From the NCBI GenBank assembly GCA_965240325.2, contig OZ251229.1, positions 1,860,001 through 1,924,000 on the forward strand: a stretch of DNA of 64,000 nucleotides, read 5' to 3'. Source of the stretch: Rebecca billardiae RCC1528. Lineage: Eukaryota > Haptophyta. Below the pieces are notes generated by a model. It did no database searches and was not told the DNA's origin. It was given only the letters and a program-made list of their open reading frames with translations. This document shows positions 11,681-22,713 of this stretch, piece after piece. The translations under genes were made by a program, and so were the position numbers. Numbering within the stretch: the stretch's first letter is position 1; the number at the start of each line of letters is the position of its first letter.

Positions 11681-11910
11681 GGCCGTGCTGGTGAGGGGGC
11701 CGTAGGTGGTCAGGTGCCGTGACCACTCAGTCACAGGTCTGGCCAGGCTTCAGCGCCGCACGATGACCCCGGCTGGTCGTCATCGGCCGTGCTGGTGAGG
11801 CGGGCCGTACGGGTGGTCAGGTGCAGTGACCACTCAGTCACTGCCAGTCACAGGTCTGGCCAGGCTTCACTCGCCTTCAGCGCCGCACGATGACCCCGGC
11901 TGGTCGTCAC
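11681..11910. repeat. Tandem duplication, 104- to ~125-bp units
   Basis: GGCCGTGCTGGTGAGG begins at 11681 and at 11785. Both units contain GTGACCACTCAGTCAC, CAGGTCTGGCCAGGCTTCA and GCGCCGCACGATGACCCCGG. The second unit has small internal expansions (CACTGCCAGT and CTCGCCTT). No coding content is seen. Confidence 0.85.
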
Positions 11911-12134
11911 TCAGTCTCCTCAACAGATGCCCGGTCGGCTAAGTTGGTCTAAATGGTCACCGTCACCGTGTCGGTTTCAGACAGTGAGTTGTGAGAGTGG
12001 TAGCCAGTCAGTCTGCCACTTGCCACCGTAGTGCCAGCAAGGGTGCCAGTCACCGGTGAGGATATCGTTTGCGTAGCACGGCCGGGGCCGCGGATCTTTT
12101 TCCTCGAGTTATGGGGGGCTTGGTTTGCAAGCCT

Positions 12135-14390
12135 GAGGGCAACGGGGCTTATACTGCCCTGACCCAGGCGCCGCGTTTCGGCCCGCACTGGTGCGCGGCC
12201 AGGGCAGGCCAAGGCGGCTGCCCTGACCTCTCGTCTCGGCAGGCTGTCCGTGGGCTCCGACGGGCGACGGCTCCGCTCCTCGCGTGCGACGCTTTCCGCC
12301 AATCGCGATACCGGCCCGCCCACCCCGCGTTGAAGCGCGCTGGTGCACGAGCTCGCATGTCGAGCGCCATGGACGCTCTACGTTGGGCAGCGCCTCGCTC
12401 GCTCGCGCCTGTGGTGCCGCGCAAGCACGCGCGCGCGCATGCTCAAGAGCCGCCGCCCGACAGGGCACATGCACGCACGCGAGAGCACTGCCCTGCTGCT
12501 GACGAGCGCAGTGGCTCGCATCTCGCAGGATGCGACGAATCCGATGTTTGCTTTCACCGCCTTGGAGCCCTCTCGCGCGTGGCCACCACAAGCACGCGCG
12601 TGCGCACGCACTGAGCAGCGCAGCGCAACACGGCGCGTGTGCTCTTCTCGCGCTGCCATCCATCTCCCGACGCAGAGGGCTCGAGCCTGTGCGCGCGCCT
12701 TGCCCTGCAGATGTGCGTATGCTCGCTGAACAGATCCGTGGGGGCGCCGAGCAGTCTGCGCCCACGCCGCCGACTGCTCAGGGCGGTGCAGGTTGGGGGA
12801 TCAGCTTGAGAGTTGGCCGTGCGCCGCTGCTGCAGAGCTTAAGTCTCCTGGGACGCAGCCCTGGCGGCGCTGGGGGCGCGCATGGCGCGCGCTCGTACGG
12901 CCGTGGATGCGGCCGTGCAGGCCGAAGCCGCGTCTGGGCAGCCGCGAGAGAGCGCGTGGCGCCCTCCCATGCCGCGCGCCTCGCTCGCGCCACGTTCGCC
13001 TCGTCTCAGGCCAGCGCGTACGCGCACGCGTGCGCGAGCGCCAGCCGTGCGCGCAGCCAACTGTCATCAGCTCGCGCCGGCGCGGGCCGCTGTGCGGTCG
13101 GCGTGAGTCAGGCGATCCGCCGGGTGAGGTTGAGATCTCGTTGGTGCTAAGCAGCTAAGCAAATGACCTCGTCTAGCATGAGCTCGCTCACGCCCCGTGC
13201 GGAAGCTACGCCGTTCTCCTTTCGACGTGCATATCTGAGGTGTTCCAAGACTTGTGTGCGCTGGGCCGCCACACTGCAAGTAGCACAAGCTGCGTACGCA
13301 TCGTCACATGACAGCACGGGCGCGGGGGCACGGGGGCGCGAGCGCGACGATGCGAGAAGCAGTTTACACGTCAACGACATCTCTAACTCATCCAATGGCT
13401 CACCCGGCGGCTCGCCTGACTCACGCCGACCGCACAGCGGCCCGCACCCGCGCGAGCTGATGACAGTTGGCTGCGCGCACGGCTGGCGCTCGCGCTCGCG
13501 TGCGCGTACGCGCTGACCTGAGACGAGGCGAACGTGGCGCGAGCGAGGCGCGCGGCATGGGAGGGCGCCACGCGCTCTCTTGCGGCTGCCCAGACGCGGC
13601 TTCGGCCTGCACGGCCGCATCCACGGCCGTACGAGCGCGCGCCATGCGCGCCCCCAGCGCCGCCAGGGCTGCGTCCCAGGAGACTTAGGCTCTGCAGCAG
13701 CGGCGCAAGGCCAACTCTCAAGCTGATCCCCCAACCTGCACCGCCCTGAGCAGTCGGCGGCGTGGGCGCAGACTGCTCGGCGCCCCCACGAATCTGTTCA
13801 GCGAGCATACGCACATCTGCAGGGCAAGGCGCGCGCACAGGCTCGAGCCCTCTGCGTCGGGAGATGGATGGCAGCGCGAGAAGAGCACACGCGCCGTGTT
13901 GCGCTGCGCTGCTCAGTGCGTGCGCACGCGCGTGCTTGTGGTGGCCACGCGCGAGAGGGCTCCAAGGCGGTGAAAGCAAACATCGGATTCGTCGCATCCT
14001 ACGAGATGCGAGCCACTGCGCTCGTCAGCAGCAGGGCAGTGCTCTCGCGTACGTGCATGTGCCCTGTTGGGCGGCGGCTCTTGAGCATGCGCGCGCGCGC
14101 GCGCGCGGCTCCACAGGCGCGAGCGAGCGAGGCGCTGCCCAACGTAGAGCGTCCATGGCGCTCAACATGCGAGCTCGTGCACCAGCGCGCTTCAACGCGG
14201 GGTGGGCGGGCCGGTATCGCGATTGGCGGAAAGCGTCGCACGCGAGGAGCGGAGCCGTCGCCCGTCGGAGCCCACGGACAGCCTGCCGAGACGAGAGGTC
14301 AGGGCAGCCGCCTTGGCCTGCCCTGGCCGCGCACCAGTGCGGGCCGAAACGCGGCGCCTGGGTCAGGGCAGTATAAGCCCCGTTGCCCTC
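12135..14390. mobile_element. Foldback element: ~1-kb inverted repeat with 270-bp loop
   Basis: The left arm (12132-13128) and right arm (13399-14393) are near-perfect reverse complements over about 1 kb; their translated frames match almost residue for residue. The unpaired centre is 13129-13398. The outermost bases GAGGGCAACGG at 12135 pair with CCGTTGCCCTC ending at 14390. An unoccupied paralogous site exists at 9779-9821 and defines the insertion ends. No target-site duplication longer than a base or so is evident. No transposase is recognised; the frames in the arms are Arg/Ala-rich and open in several phases. It is therefore most likely a non-autonomous foldback or MITE-like element or an insertion palindrome. 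Confidence 0.75.
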
Positions 14391-14686
14391 AGGGCAGTCT
14401 AACGCCGGGGGAAAAGGGGCCGTCATGATTTTTCGAAAGTAGGAAGCGAGCGTCCCGGACTGCAGCTGCAGATGGAAGTTCCATCGCAAGTTCGCACCGG
14501 CCGAATGCGTGCACACCGACCCACTTGCAATCCTTGCATCCTTGGGGCGATGTGCAGCAGCGCGCGTAGTCGAGTAGTCGAGCGCCGCCTCGAAGCCGGC
14601 CGCATGCATGCGGGTGCCGGGCGCTCATCACTCCGCGGGGATGGCGAGGAACTTCATCTCTCGACTATCTGACTAGGCGCGGCACC
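14391..14686. other. Short intergenic region downstream of the PA-7TM-TIR gene
   Basis: No gene is seen. It holds the right flank of the foldback insertion (14390-14410) and presumably the 3' UTR of the minus-strand gene ending at 14687. Confidence 0.5.
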
Positions 14687-17600
14687 TCATCTTCCGTCGT
14701 CAGCCTGCCGGACTGTCTGACAGGCAGCGGCCGAGCGAGGGGGCGGCGGTCGAGCCGCTGGCGCGCTCTGCCGCGCCTGCGCCGAGGGCCGCGCAAACTC
14801 ACTGCTTGCGCTGCGCCACGGCGGCGTGGGAGGACTGGCATGCGTGTGCACCGTGCAGCGGGGATGGCCGTACATGTCCAGCTCGGTGCTCGCGGGCCTC
14901 GAGGCGGACGAGCGCCTGGCGAGCGTGCTCCCCGCGCGCACGGTCGCGCACTGCCAGTCGGCTGAGTGGGCGCATCGGCCAGCGGAGCAGCCGCGCGCGG
15001 GCTCGCGCGGCTGCGGGTGCGAGCTGCACGCCGACGACACGCTGTCGGAGCTCTCGGTCGTCGCGCGCTTGAGGAACACGTCCGTCGTCGACCACGCGCC
15101 CGACGCGCGCGTGCTCTGCCGGTGCGGCACCACCGGAGGGACGCCCGAAGACGCTGCGCGCGACCGCGGCGTCCCAAAGACGGTGCCGCTGGAGTGGCTC
15201 GAGCCGGTGCGGTGGCGCCTACGCCTGCGGCCGGTCGCGCGCGCGCTGAGCAGGGCGGCTGCCACGGACACGGTGATGACCACAGGGGCGGGCGTCGGCT
15301 CGCCCTGCGGTGCCACCCTCGCGCGCCTGCCGCCGAAGCTGGAGGGGCGGCTGCCGCCCTCCGAGGGCAGCCTGCTCTGGAAGGGCAGCGGGAGGAACCG
15401 CTCCGGGCTGTGACCGGGCGCGGCGCCGCCTGAGGCGGAGCTCAGCTGCTCGGTGGCCGCGCCGGCCGCGCACGCCTGAGCTGTGGTGGGCAGCGAGCCG
15501 GGCGCAGTGAGGGCCGATGCTCGCGCCGGCAGCGTCGGCTGCGGCTGCGTGTCTCTGCGAGGCTGGTGTCGGCCGATGCGACCGATCCGCCAACACCAGC
15601 CGCCCGAGCCGTCGGCGCTCGCCGCGGCCGCGCCGTCGCCGCCCGCGGCCTCCGGCTCCGCAGCGCCGGGCACTGAGCAGCGCACGCAGCTGACCACCGA
15701 GCTGCCCCTGGAGCCGCGCGACGACTCGAAGTCGGCGGCGGCGTGCTCGTCGACCAGCTTGCCGAGCGTGTGCTGGTACGGGCCGCTGTGCGTCAGCGTG
15801 CGCACACCGTCCTTGACGGGCGAGCTCGCCGGCGTGCTGAGGCCGCCGACCGTGCTGTCGCGAGTGCCTGCGCCCGTCGCCGTCGAGACGGTCGAGAAGG
15901 CGCTCCCGCGGCGCGAGCTGGCCTCACGGATCAGGCTGAGCTCGCGGATCAGCGGCGGCGGCGGCGTGTGTAGGCTCGGCAGAGGCTCCCTCTCGCGCGG
16001 TGCCTTCTCGGCCGCGCGCTCGCCCTGGCCGGGCGCCGCCCGGAGCCGACAGCATGGCTCCTGCCACACAAAACTGGCGATCGCGCTTCGCATCATCTCA
16101 CGCACCGACGTGTTGAACAGATCCATGCCCGTGTCCTGGCGGGCGCCGGCGCCGGCGTCGGCGCCGCTCCCGTCGGCCGGCGCGAAGGTGGCGGCGATCA
16201 GCGCGTTGATCATCTGCTTGTCCGCCTCGACCGTCGCCTGCGCCGTGCGCGCGTCGAAGGCGGAGAGCGCGCTCTGCACCCGCGCCAGGTCGGTGCGCAC
16301 CGCGCGCTGCAGCGCCTCGCACTCGTCCGGCGCGATGGTGAGGTCAAAGCGCACGCCCTGCAGCCAGCACTGCACGACCTCGTATAGGCACCACACGCGC
16401 GTGAGGCACACGGGCGCGTCCCACGGGTCTGCGCCGCGCGCGGACAGACAGGCGGGGCGCGGGCGGGGCGGACGAGGTGCATCTTTTGAGTCTCAGTTTG
16501 TGGTGTAAGCGGCACGCGCCATCATTCTATCCACGCGATTCTCAGCCCGCGCGGACGCGCGCGCGCGCGCACGGCGCGCGCGTGCGCGAGACACACCGAG
16601 CACCATCACGACGCGGCCGACTGAGCGCTCGATTTCGCCGATCTTGGCCACGTCTGCCTCGACCTCGTGCTGCCGGATGCCTGTGTATGCGCCGGAGGGC
16701 ACGCGCGCACGCGCGGCCGCGCGACGGACGCCCACTGAGTGTCGCGCAGGCAAGCTCGGAGCTGGCGGACGGGCGCGCGCGCACGCCGACGGGAGCGGAC
16801 ACGGTGCGCCCCCACCCCGGCGCGCACAGAAGATGTCGAGCCACACGTACGTGCTCTCTTGATCGAGCCTGTGCATCTTGAGGTACGCTATCACCGCCGA
16901 GAGCATCTTGGCGAACGAGCAGCACTGCGCGTGCGAGATGAACTGAAAGGGCGGCGAGGGGGCCGCAGACGCGCGCGCGCGCAGAGGAGGAGGGGGCTTG
17001 AGCGGCTGTCGGGTCGACGGAGCAGGGCGCACGCGCACGCCGCTCAGCACAGAGTGATTGCAGTGCTCGGCTAGCCGGCGGGGCGCGCACGAGCGCGCGG
17101 AGGCCCGCTGCCGGCCTGCTCTGCGGCGCATCCGATCGGTAGGCAGCGTGCGCTTGCGCGCACCAGGTTGGCCTCCGAGACCGCCGCCCTGCCGTCGGCG
17201 GTCTGCGCTGAGGCGCACATCTCGGCGATGGACCAGCCGGCCGACGAGCCGGTGAGCTCACGCACGGCCTCGGCCACTTCAAGCGTCGTCGCGTCCTCCG
17301 GGATCTCGAGCGCCGCGATGAACTCGTCAATCATCGCGAGGCTGACGCCGAGCAGCAGGTGCGGCGGCACCGGGCCCGTCTCCAGCGCGCCCCGATCGCC
17401 GACGATCGCGACTGGGGGCATCCGGACTATGCTGCGGCGCCGCTGGCGCGCGCGGACGCTGGGCTCGTCGACGACGAGCGGCGGGAGCTTGAGGCTCTTC
17501 AGAATGGCCACGATCGCGAGCAGCGCGCGGCGCAGCGGGCCGCGCAGCACGCGCACGCCGATCGGCCGGAGCAGCGCGCACTGCGCGTGGCTCACCGCGA

Positions 17601-18888
17601 GCGTGGCGCCCAGGTGGAGTCCGAGCAGCACGTACCGCGGCCACGGGAGGTGGTAGGCGAAGGTGAGCGCGGGGAAGCCGGCGACAAGCGAGAGTACGCG
17701 CATGACGACGATCTGACGCATCGTGCCCGTCAGCCGGTCGGACAAGAGCCGCGGGAGCGAGCTTGCCTTGGCCAGCCTGTGCACGCGCGCCCACCACAGC
17801 GCGCACGGCGCGAGCATCCCTGCATCGAGGCACAGGAGGCCCGTCCGCAGGACCGTGATCAGCCACTCCGACGCGTGGAATGCGCACGCCACGGCGCTGA
17901 CCACGACGCACGCGAGGCCCACGACCTTGAGCCACAGCGCCCGCGTACGCGCCTCGGCGCGCGGGAGGCAGCCGCCGTCGTTCCGCTCCGACGCGCGAGA
18001 GAGCTGCAGCGACGTGAGGCCCTGGGAGACGCTCAGCCGCGAGACGTAGAGGAGGAAGAGCACGGTGGAGAGCAGCGCGAGGCACAGCGTGCACGCGTGC
18101 AGCGCGCACGCCGCCTCCGCGGGGAGCCGGCCGCGCGACAGCTCGGGGTCCACGGCCAGTAGCAGCGCGCGCCCTGTGTTGGCGGCCAGCTCGAGCAGCA
18201 GCATCAGCTGCGGGATCAGGCCGAGGCGCACGCCACCGTCGGCGCGGGTGAACGCGCTGAGGCGGAACGCCGCGAGCTCAACGACGACCAGCGCTCCGAG
18301 TGCGAGCACGGCCTGCCACAGCGACCACGCCGCCGACGCGTGCATCCGCGCCCACGCGGACGGCACGGATGGCGCGGTGAGCCGCGCGCGCATGCTCGCG
18401 CCGCGCCGCAGCGCGCTGACGAGCGGGCCGACCTCAGCCTGCTGGATGTCAACGACGGGCGGCAAGTTGTTCGAAGCGGCGGTCCCCTTGCCCGTGAGCC
18501 GCCACATCAGCGCCGACTGGCCGGGCACGACGTGGAATCTCGCCTGCCACGGGTAGACCAGCAGGAGCGCCGACGCGCCAACACGCGCGGCCTCCGCGGC
18601 GTGCTGCTCGAGCGAGCAGCGCGAAGCGCGCGGCGCCTCAATCACCACAAGCGCGCCCGATAGCTCAGCACGATCGGCCTCGAAGCGTGGCGGGCAGCTC
18701 GCCGCCGTGACCGGGACGTACACGAGCGGCCCCGACAGGTCAAACGTGCGGCTCGCAAACGCAAACGGCTCGGCCAGCAGCGTGAGGTTGCTCGAGCGGA
18801 GCGGGCCCTCGGTGACGACGAGGGCGCCTCGTGCCGGGCGCCCCGCGGCGAGCGCGAGTGCAGCGAGCACGAGCGCACGCTGCGGCAT
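14687..18888 (-). CDS. PA-domain, seven-TM, TIR-like receptor-type protein
   Basis: Exons are 18888-17164, 16942-16828, 16680-16597 and 16428-14687, giving 1,221 aa. Splice phases (0, 1, 1) restore an uninterrupted domain: ...EAN-L|FISHAQCC...WLDIF-C|IRQHEVEADVAK...VL-D|PWDAPVCLTRVWCLYE. A signal peptide (MPQRALVLAALALAAG) is followed by a protease-associated-like region (about 40-140) and seven hydrophobic segments between about residues 190 and 470. Next comes a TIR-like fold with FISHA at its first strand and WCLYE near its end, the position of the conserved WCxxE of TIR domains. The long C-terminal tail is Ser/Ala/Pro-rich and probably disordered. The layout suggests a membrane receptor with a cytoplasmic TIR-like output. 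Enzymatic (NADase) activity is only a hypothesis. A frame open upstream to 18978 has no ATG before 18888. Gene unity rests on splice logic. Confidence 0.75.
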
Positions 18889-19363
18889 GGAGCGGCGCGT
18901 GCGACCTGCAGAGCGCACGTCCAGGTACGTTGTAGAGAGTGTTGATGGTCGCGCGACTTCCGTTCTCCCCTGGTTCACGTCCTTTCCTGTCTGATGCGCC
19001 TTTTAACCCGTCTCGACCCGCACAGTAAGGGATCTCGCTAATGATCTCCCCAACACTTCCCCATCCCTAAGTGTTAATGAATATTACAGTCGGACTTTAA
19101 CCCGCGACATTATGATGAAATTAAGATGTTCAATATGTATCTCGCGGATGATCTCCCCATTAATACTTCTCCATCACCAACCAAGAAGTCGACACGAAGA
19201 CGGTCGACTTGAGAATCTACTTGATGATCTTCCGAAGCTCACGAGAAGTTACTGAGCAAGCGTGGTCCGGCTTGGCTCCGGCGTCGCCTTCAAGTGCTGG
19301 CTGTCCCCAGGCTCCCGTCGGGACGTTGCATCCGCGCGAGGCGGCGCCGCGGGCGGCCGGGCG
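18889..19363. other. Intergenic, probable promoter of the PA-7TM-TIR gene
   Basis: The region is relatively AT-rich for this window. Two related segments, ATCTCGCTAATGATCTCCCC (about 19031) and ATCTCGCGGATGATCTCCCC (about 19140), form an imperfect direct repeat about 110 bp apart, each followed by a (C)TTC(T/C)CCATC motif. No gene is seen. Confidence 0.5.
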
Positions 19364-21220
19364 TCATGACGCGCGCGAGGTGCGCATCAGCGCATCGCCG
19401 CCACCCGCATCCGCGCCGGCGTGCTCATCGCCGTGGCTGTGGTGCGCGGCGCCGTTGATGGCCTGGCCGTAGAAGGCGCCTTGCCCCGCCGAGGTGACCC
19501 GCACGGCCGACGAGCTCTCGGCGCTCTCGGCGTGCGCAGCCGCCCCGCCGAGCGCTTCCCTCAGCGTGGGCGCGACGAGCGAGGCGAGGAAGCCGAGGTA
19601 GGCGCCGCCCAGCAGCAGCACGAGCGTGTACGACCACGGCGCGCGCGGCAGGTCGGTGTCGAGCATGAAGAGGCTAACCAGGTAGAAGTTGACGGCGATG
19701 ATGAGCGCGACGAGGAGCCAGAGCGCCGCCTGCGCCCAGCCACGCACCACGAACCCGCCCATGATCCGACGGTCGCTCGAGAAGATGATCAGCGGCAGCA
19801 CGGCGAACGGCAGCTGCACCGACTGGAGCACGTTCAGCCACTCGTCCGCGGTGTCGCCCGCGCTCGGGCTCGCCTGGCACAGGAGCGCGACGACGACGGC
19901 GGGGCCGAGCGCGAGCGAGCGCGTGATCAGCACGCGCTTCCACCGGTCGATCCGCAGCGCGAGGAAGCCCTCCATCACGTACTGCCCGGCGAGCGTGCCC
20001 GTCATCGTGCTCGACTGGCCGGCGGCGAGGAGGCCGACTGCCCACAGCATCCGCGCGGCCGAGCCAGGCAGCAGCCGGTGCAGCGCAGCGCCGGCCTGGC
20101 TCAGCCCGACCTGGTCGCACGTGCCGGCGGTGCCGCCGGCGACGCACGGGATCGCGCCGCCGGCCGCGCCGCCGGCCGCGCCGCCCTGCGCCCCCGGCTG
20201 CTCGGGCGGAAGGCACGCCAGCCGCAGCTCCGCGCACTCGGGCGCGAAGAAGCCCTGCGCAAAGCAGCACACGATCGCGGCGTTGATGAGGAACGACACG
20301 AGCAGCGCCATTGCCGACTCGGCGGCGTTGTACATGTTGGCCTGCTGCACGTGCGGCGTGCTCGTGTGGTCGATGCGGCGCGACTGCACCAGCGCCGAGT
20401 GCAGGAAGATGTTGTGCGGCATGATCACCGAGCCGAGCGTGCCCACCGCCTGCAGCACCGCGTAGCTCTTCACCTCGGGCACAAAGCCGGAGAGCACGGC
20501 GAGCGGGTCTGGCCGCGCGAGCGCGCAGTCGAGCGAGAAGGAGATGGCGATCGTGCCGATGAGCACCGCGACGAACGCCTCGAAGGTGCGCACGCCGAGG
20601 AAGTGCAGCGCGAGGAAGGTGAACGAGTCGCACGCGGTGACCACGCAGCCCACCCACAGCGGCCATCCGAACAGGAGCTGGAACGCGATCGCCGAGCCCA
20701 CCACCTCCTGGATGTCCGAGCCGATGATCGCGAGCTCGGCCATGATCCAGAGCGTCCATCGCCTGGCGCCCGAGTACTCGAGCTTGCACAGCTCCGCCAG
20801 GTTGCGCCCATTCACCACGCCGAGCCGCGCGGCCAGCACCTGGACCACGTACCCAATCAGGTGGCAGAGCAGCAGCACCCACAGCAGCGAGTAGCCCGCG
20901 TACGCGCCGGCCTGCAGGTCGGCCTCGATGTTTCCGGGGTCGAGGTACGCGAGCGACATCAGCCAGCCCGGGCCGGCGTATTTGAAGAAGAGCCGCCACG
21001 AGAAGCCGCGCGTGTGCTCGTACGGCACCGCCACGCGCGCGCGCGCGTCCGACTCACCCTCAATGTAGTCGAGGTCGTTGGCGTTCCACGAGCTCGGGCG
21101 CGTGGGCGTCAGCGGGCCGTCAGAGAGGCGCTCGAGGTCGGCCGGCGACAGCAGCGAGTGCGTGAGCTGCACGGGGTGAGGGCGCGCCGCCTCGAGCATG
21201 GCGTCGCGAGCCGGCTCCAT
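19364..21220 (-). CDS. NRAMP-family divalent metal transporter
   Basis: A single exon of 618 aa. TM1 carries the metal-binding DPGN motif at residues 94-97 (LAYLDPGNIEADLQ). TM6 carries MPHNIFLHS (Met267-Asn270), including the soft metal-coordinating Met typical of Mn/Fe-selective NRAMPs. GQSSTMTGTLAGQYVMEG is the conserved later signature. About 11-12 hydrophobic segments are visible, with a Gly/Ala-rich loop near residues 345-375 and a His-rich C-terminal tail (HHSHGDEH). The family moves Mn2+, Fe2+ and related ions with protons. The frame extends upstream to 21292 but contains no ATG before 21220 and meets a stop at 21307, so 21220 is the chosen start. The start codon is only 90 bp from the left end of the tandem transposon pair, so its upstream region has been displaced. 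Confidence 0.95.
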   Translation of the reverse strand: MEPARDAMLEAARPHPVQLTHSLLSPADLERLSDGPLTPTRPSSWNANDLDYIEGESDARARVAVPYEHTRGFSWRLFFKYAGPGWLMSLAYLDPGNIEADLQAGAYAGYSLLWVLLLCHLIGYVVQVLAARLGVVNGRNLAELCKLEYSGARRWTLWIMAELAIIGSDIQEVVGSAIAFQLLFGWPLWVGCVVTACDSFTFLALHFLGVRTFEAFVAVLIGTIAISFSLDCALARPDPLAVLSGFVPEVKSYAVLQAVGTLGSVIMPHNIFLHSALVQSRRIDHTSTPHVQQANMYNAAESAMALLVSFLINAAIVCCFAQGFFAPECAELRLACLPPEQPGAQGGAAGGAAGGAIPCVAGGTAGTCDQVGLSQAGAALHRLLPGSAARMLWAVGLLAAGQSSTMTGTLAGQYVMEGFLALRIDRWKRVLITRSLALGPAVVVALLCQASPSAGDTADEWLNVLQSVQLPFAVLPLIIFSSDRRIMGGFVVRGWAQAALWLLVALIIAVNFYLVSLFMLDTDLPRAPWSYTLVLLLGGAYLGFLASLVAPTLREALGGAAAHAESAESSSAVRVTSAGQGAFYGQAINGAAHHSHGDEHAGADAGGGDALMRTSRAS

Positions 21221-21302
21221 AGCAGCTCGGCCCGGCGCGTCGTGACGCTGCCGAGTGTCGTCGAGCCGCTGCACCAGCGGCCACGACTCCACCAGCCACC
21301 CA

Positions 21303-21310
21303 GCTCACCG
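21303..21310. repeat. 8-bp target-site duplication, left copy
   Basis: GCTCACCG lies immediately outside the left inverted terminal repeat. The same octamer occurs at 29853-29860 between the two element copies and at 38402-38409 outside the right end of the second copy. Confidence 0.85.
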
Positions 21311-21333
21311 GGCAAATTGTCCATGCTGGTGGA
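21311..21333. repeat. Left terminal inverted repeat of copy A
   Basis: This 23-bp sequence starts with GGC and ends with the 12-bp core CATGCTGGTGGA. It pairs with 29830-29852 read on the minus strand, which also starts with GGC and has the identical core. Mismatches are confined to the inner part of the first 11 bp. Confidence 0.88.
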
Positions 21334-21357
21334 GTTATTATAAACTCGCGCCGAAAA

Positions 21358-21450
21358 AAGGGGAGAGGAGGAAAAGGGGGAAGGAGGAGGGAAGAAGAAG
21401 GAGAAAAAAAGGAAAGAAAGAGGAGGGAGAGGAGGGAGAGGAGGGAGAGG
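21358..21450 (+). other. Polypurine tract with mirror symmetry
   Basis: More than 90 nt consist almost only of A and G on the plus strand, including AGGAGGGAGAGG-type units repeated every 9-10 nt. Such tracts can form triplex H-DNA. The tract lies just inside the left end of the transposon and is repeated in copy B at 29907-29999. Confidence 0.85.
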
Positions 21451-22065
21451 AGGGGCTCTACTCCGGAGCTCTGCTCCTGGACCGGACCCGCTCTCGGTGA
21501 CGGCCTAATAGGGGGCGCGCCGCCGGATAAAGCGATCTGCGACGAAAGGCTCAGGCGGCTCATCAATTGGAAGAATTGGGGCGGCCGCCCAATGCAGCCT
21601 CGCCGAAGTGGTCATCGTAAATTTGGTCGTCGTAACACACACATTGCTATGCCTATGGCTATGGGCCTTTCAACTTCAGAGAGTTGAGGCGCGGACCAAT
21701 CGGCTTCGAGCCACTGAGGTTTCGTCGCAGATCGATTTATTACAGAGTATCGTCTATGTATCGGACCGCCAGCAACGACAGGCCCGATTCGTCACAGGAC
21801 ACCGACGATACGGCGCGACAGCAGCTGTTCAAGCTGTACATGAATTTCATCAGACGACTACTGCCAGACACTGACAGTACTTCCTTTTGACCCCGCGGCC
21901 CGCGCCCCTGGCAGCGCAGAGTCTACATCAACTATTATATATATATATATATATGTGTGGCGTTATAGCCGCCTGGAATCTATGACTGAGTGTCTATGAG
22001 CGACGCCAAGAATCCGGCTCGCATGGCACTTCCAGCGTTGTCCCGCGCGCAGGCAGCAGCGCTAC

Positions 22066-22105
<40 letters not shown>

Positions 22106-22326
22106 TTATATATATTATTACTACTTTATTAATAAACCATCGCATATATTCATATTGATAAGATACTAGCGAGTCGTCCCCGAGCCGTCCACCAGCTCAG
22201 CGTCACGAACTGCTCATATCATGCGTGCCGCAGCCCTCACTACAGCGCTCCCCAATCCTCGTCGCCGCCGCCACCGCGACGAGTTGGGGTCTCTCGAGCC
22301 GAGCGCTGCCAGATACGCACGGCCCG
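21451..22326. other. 3' non-coding region of transposon copy A
   Basis: This is the sequence between the polypurine tract and the stop codon of the giant gene. It contains (AT)n runs at about 21935-21954 and 22068-22100. On the plus strand a short frame with an ATG at 21754 encodes 44 aa, ending in ...RRLLPDTDSTSF. It has no recognisable family and is not supported as a gene. The region probably holds the 3' UTR and poly(A) signals of the minus-strand gene. Confidence 0.5.
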
Positions 22327-22645
22327 TCAGCTTCGGCGCCCCCCAAACTCGTCGAAGTACTGGCACCCCGCCTCGCCGTAGTTCGATGCGCGCCCTCTGC
22401 ATTCTTCAGCCATCTCGCCATGGTTGCGGGCGCAGCGCTTGCACCTGCGAGTTTGGCGCTGGCCTTTGTCTCCCTGCCGTTCACGAGAGCGCTTGCCGCG
22501 CGGCGGCGCCTGCGGAGCGACCGGGATGCCGATCAGCGTGCCCGCCACAGTCATCATCGGCAGCGGCGCGTGCGTGGTGAGGACAGCAGGTGGCGTGGGC
22601 ATCGTAGGCTGCTCATTCATGCGCGGCCAAACGAAACCGCCGTGC

Positions 22646-22713
<68 letters not shown>

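Larger units (their letters stand above)
9694..12112. other. Long intergenic region, no supportable gene
   Basis: The region is very GC-rich, with many overlapping open frames in all six phases. None carries a recognisable domain, and the frames look like composition artefacts. It includes the promoter side of topA, a 43-bp repeat copy at 9779-9821 and a tandem repeat at 11681-11910. A hidden small or multi-exon gene cannot be excluded. Confidence 0.45.

Noticed and set aside
12109-12765. 218-codon minus-strand frame and its mirror copy at 13762-14376
   Set aside because: They are the two arms of the foldback inverted repeat. Several overlapping frames are equally open, and no domain or codon signal favours one.
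21608-21890. Two short plus-strand frames (88 and 68 codons) in the transposon 3' region, repeated in copy B
   Set aside because: They have non-ATG starts, no family and no codon signal; their repetition in copy B only reflects duplication of the element.
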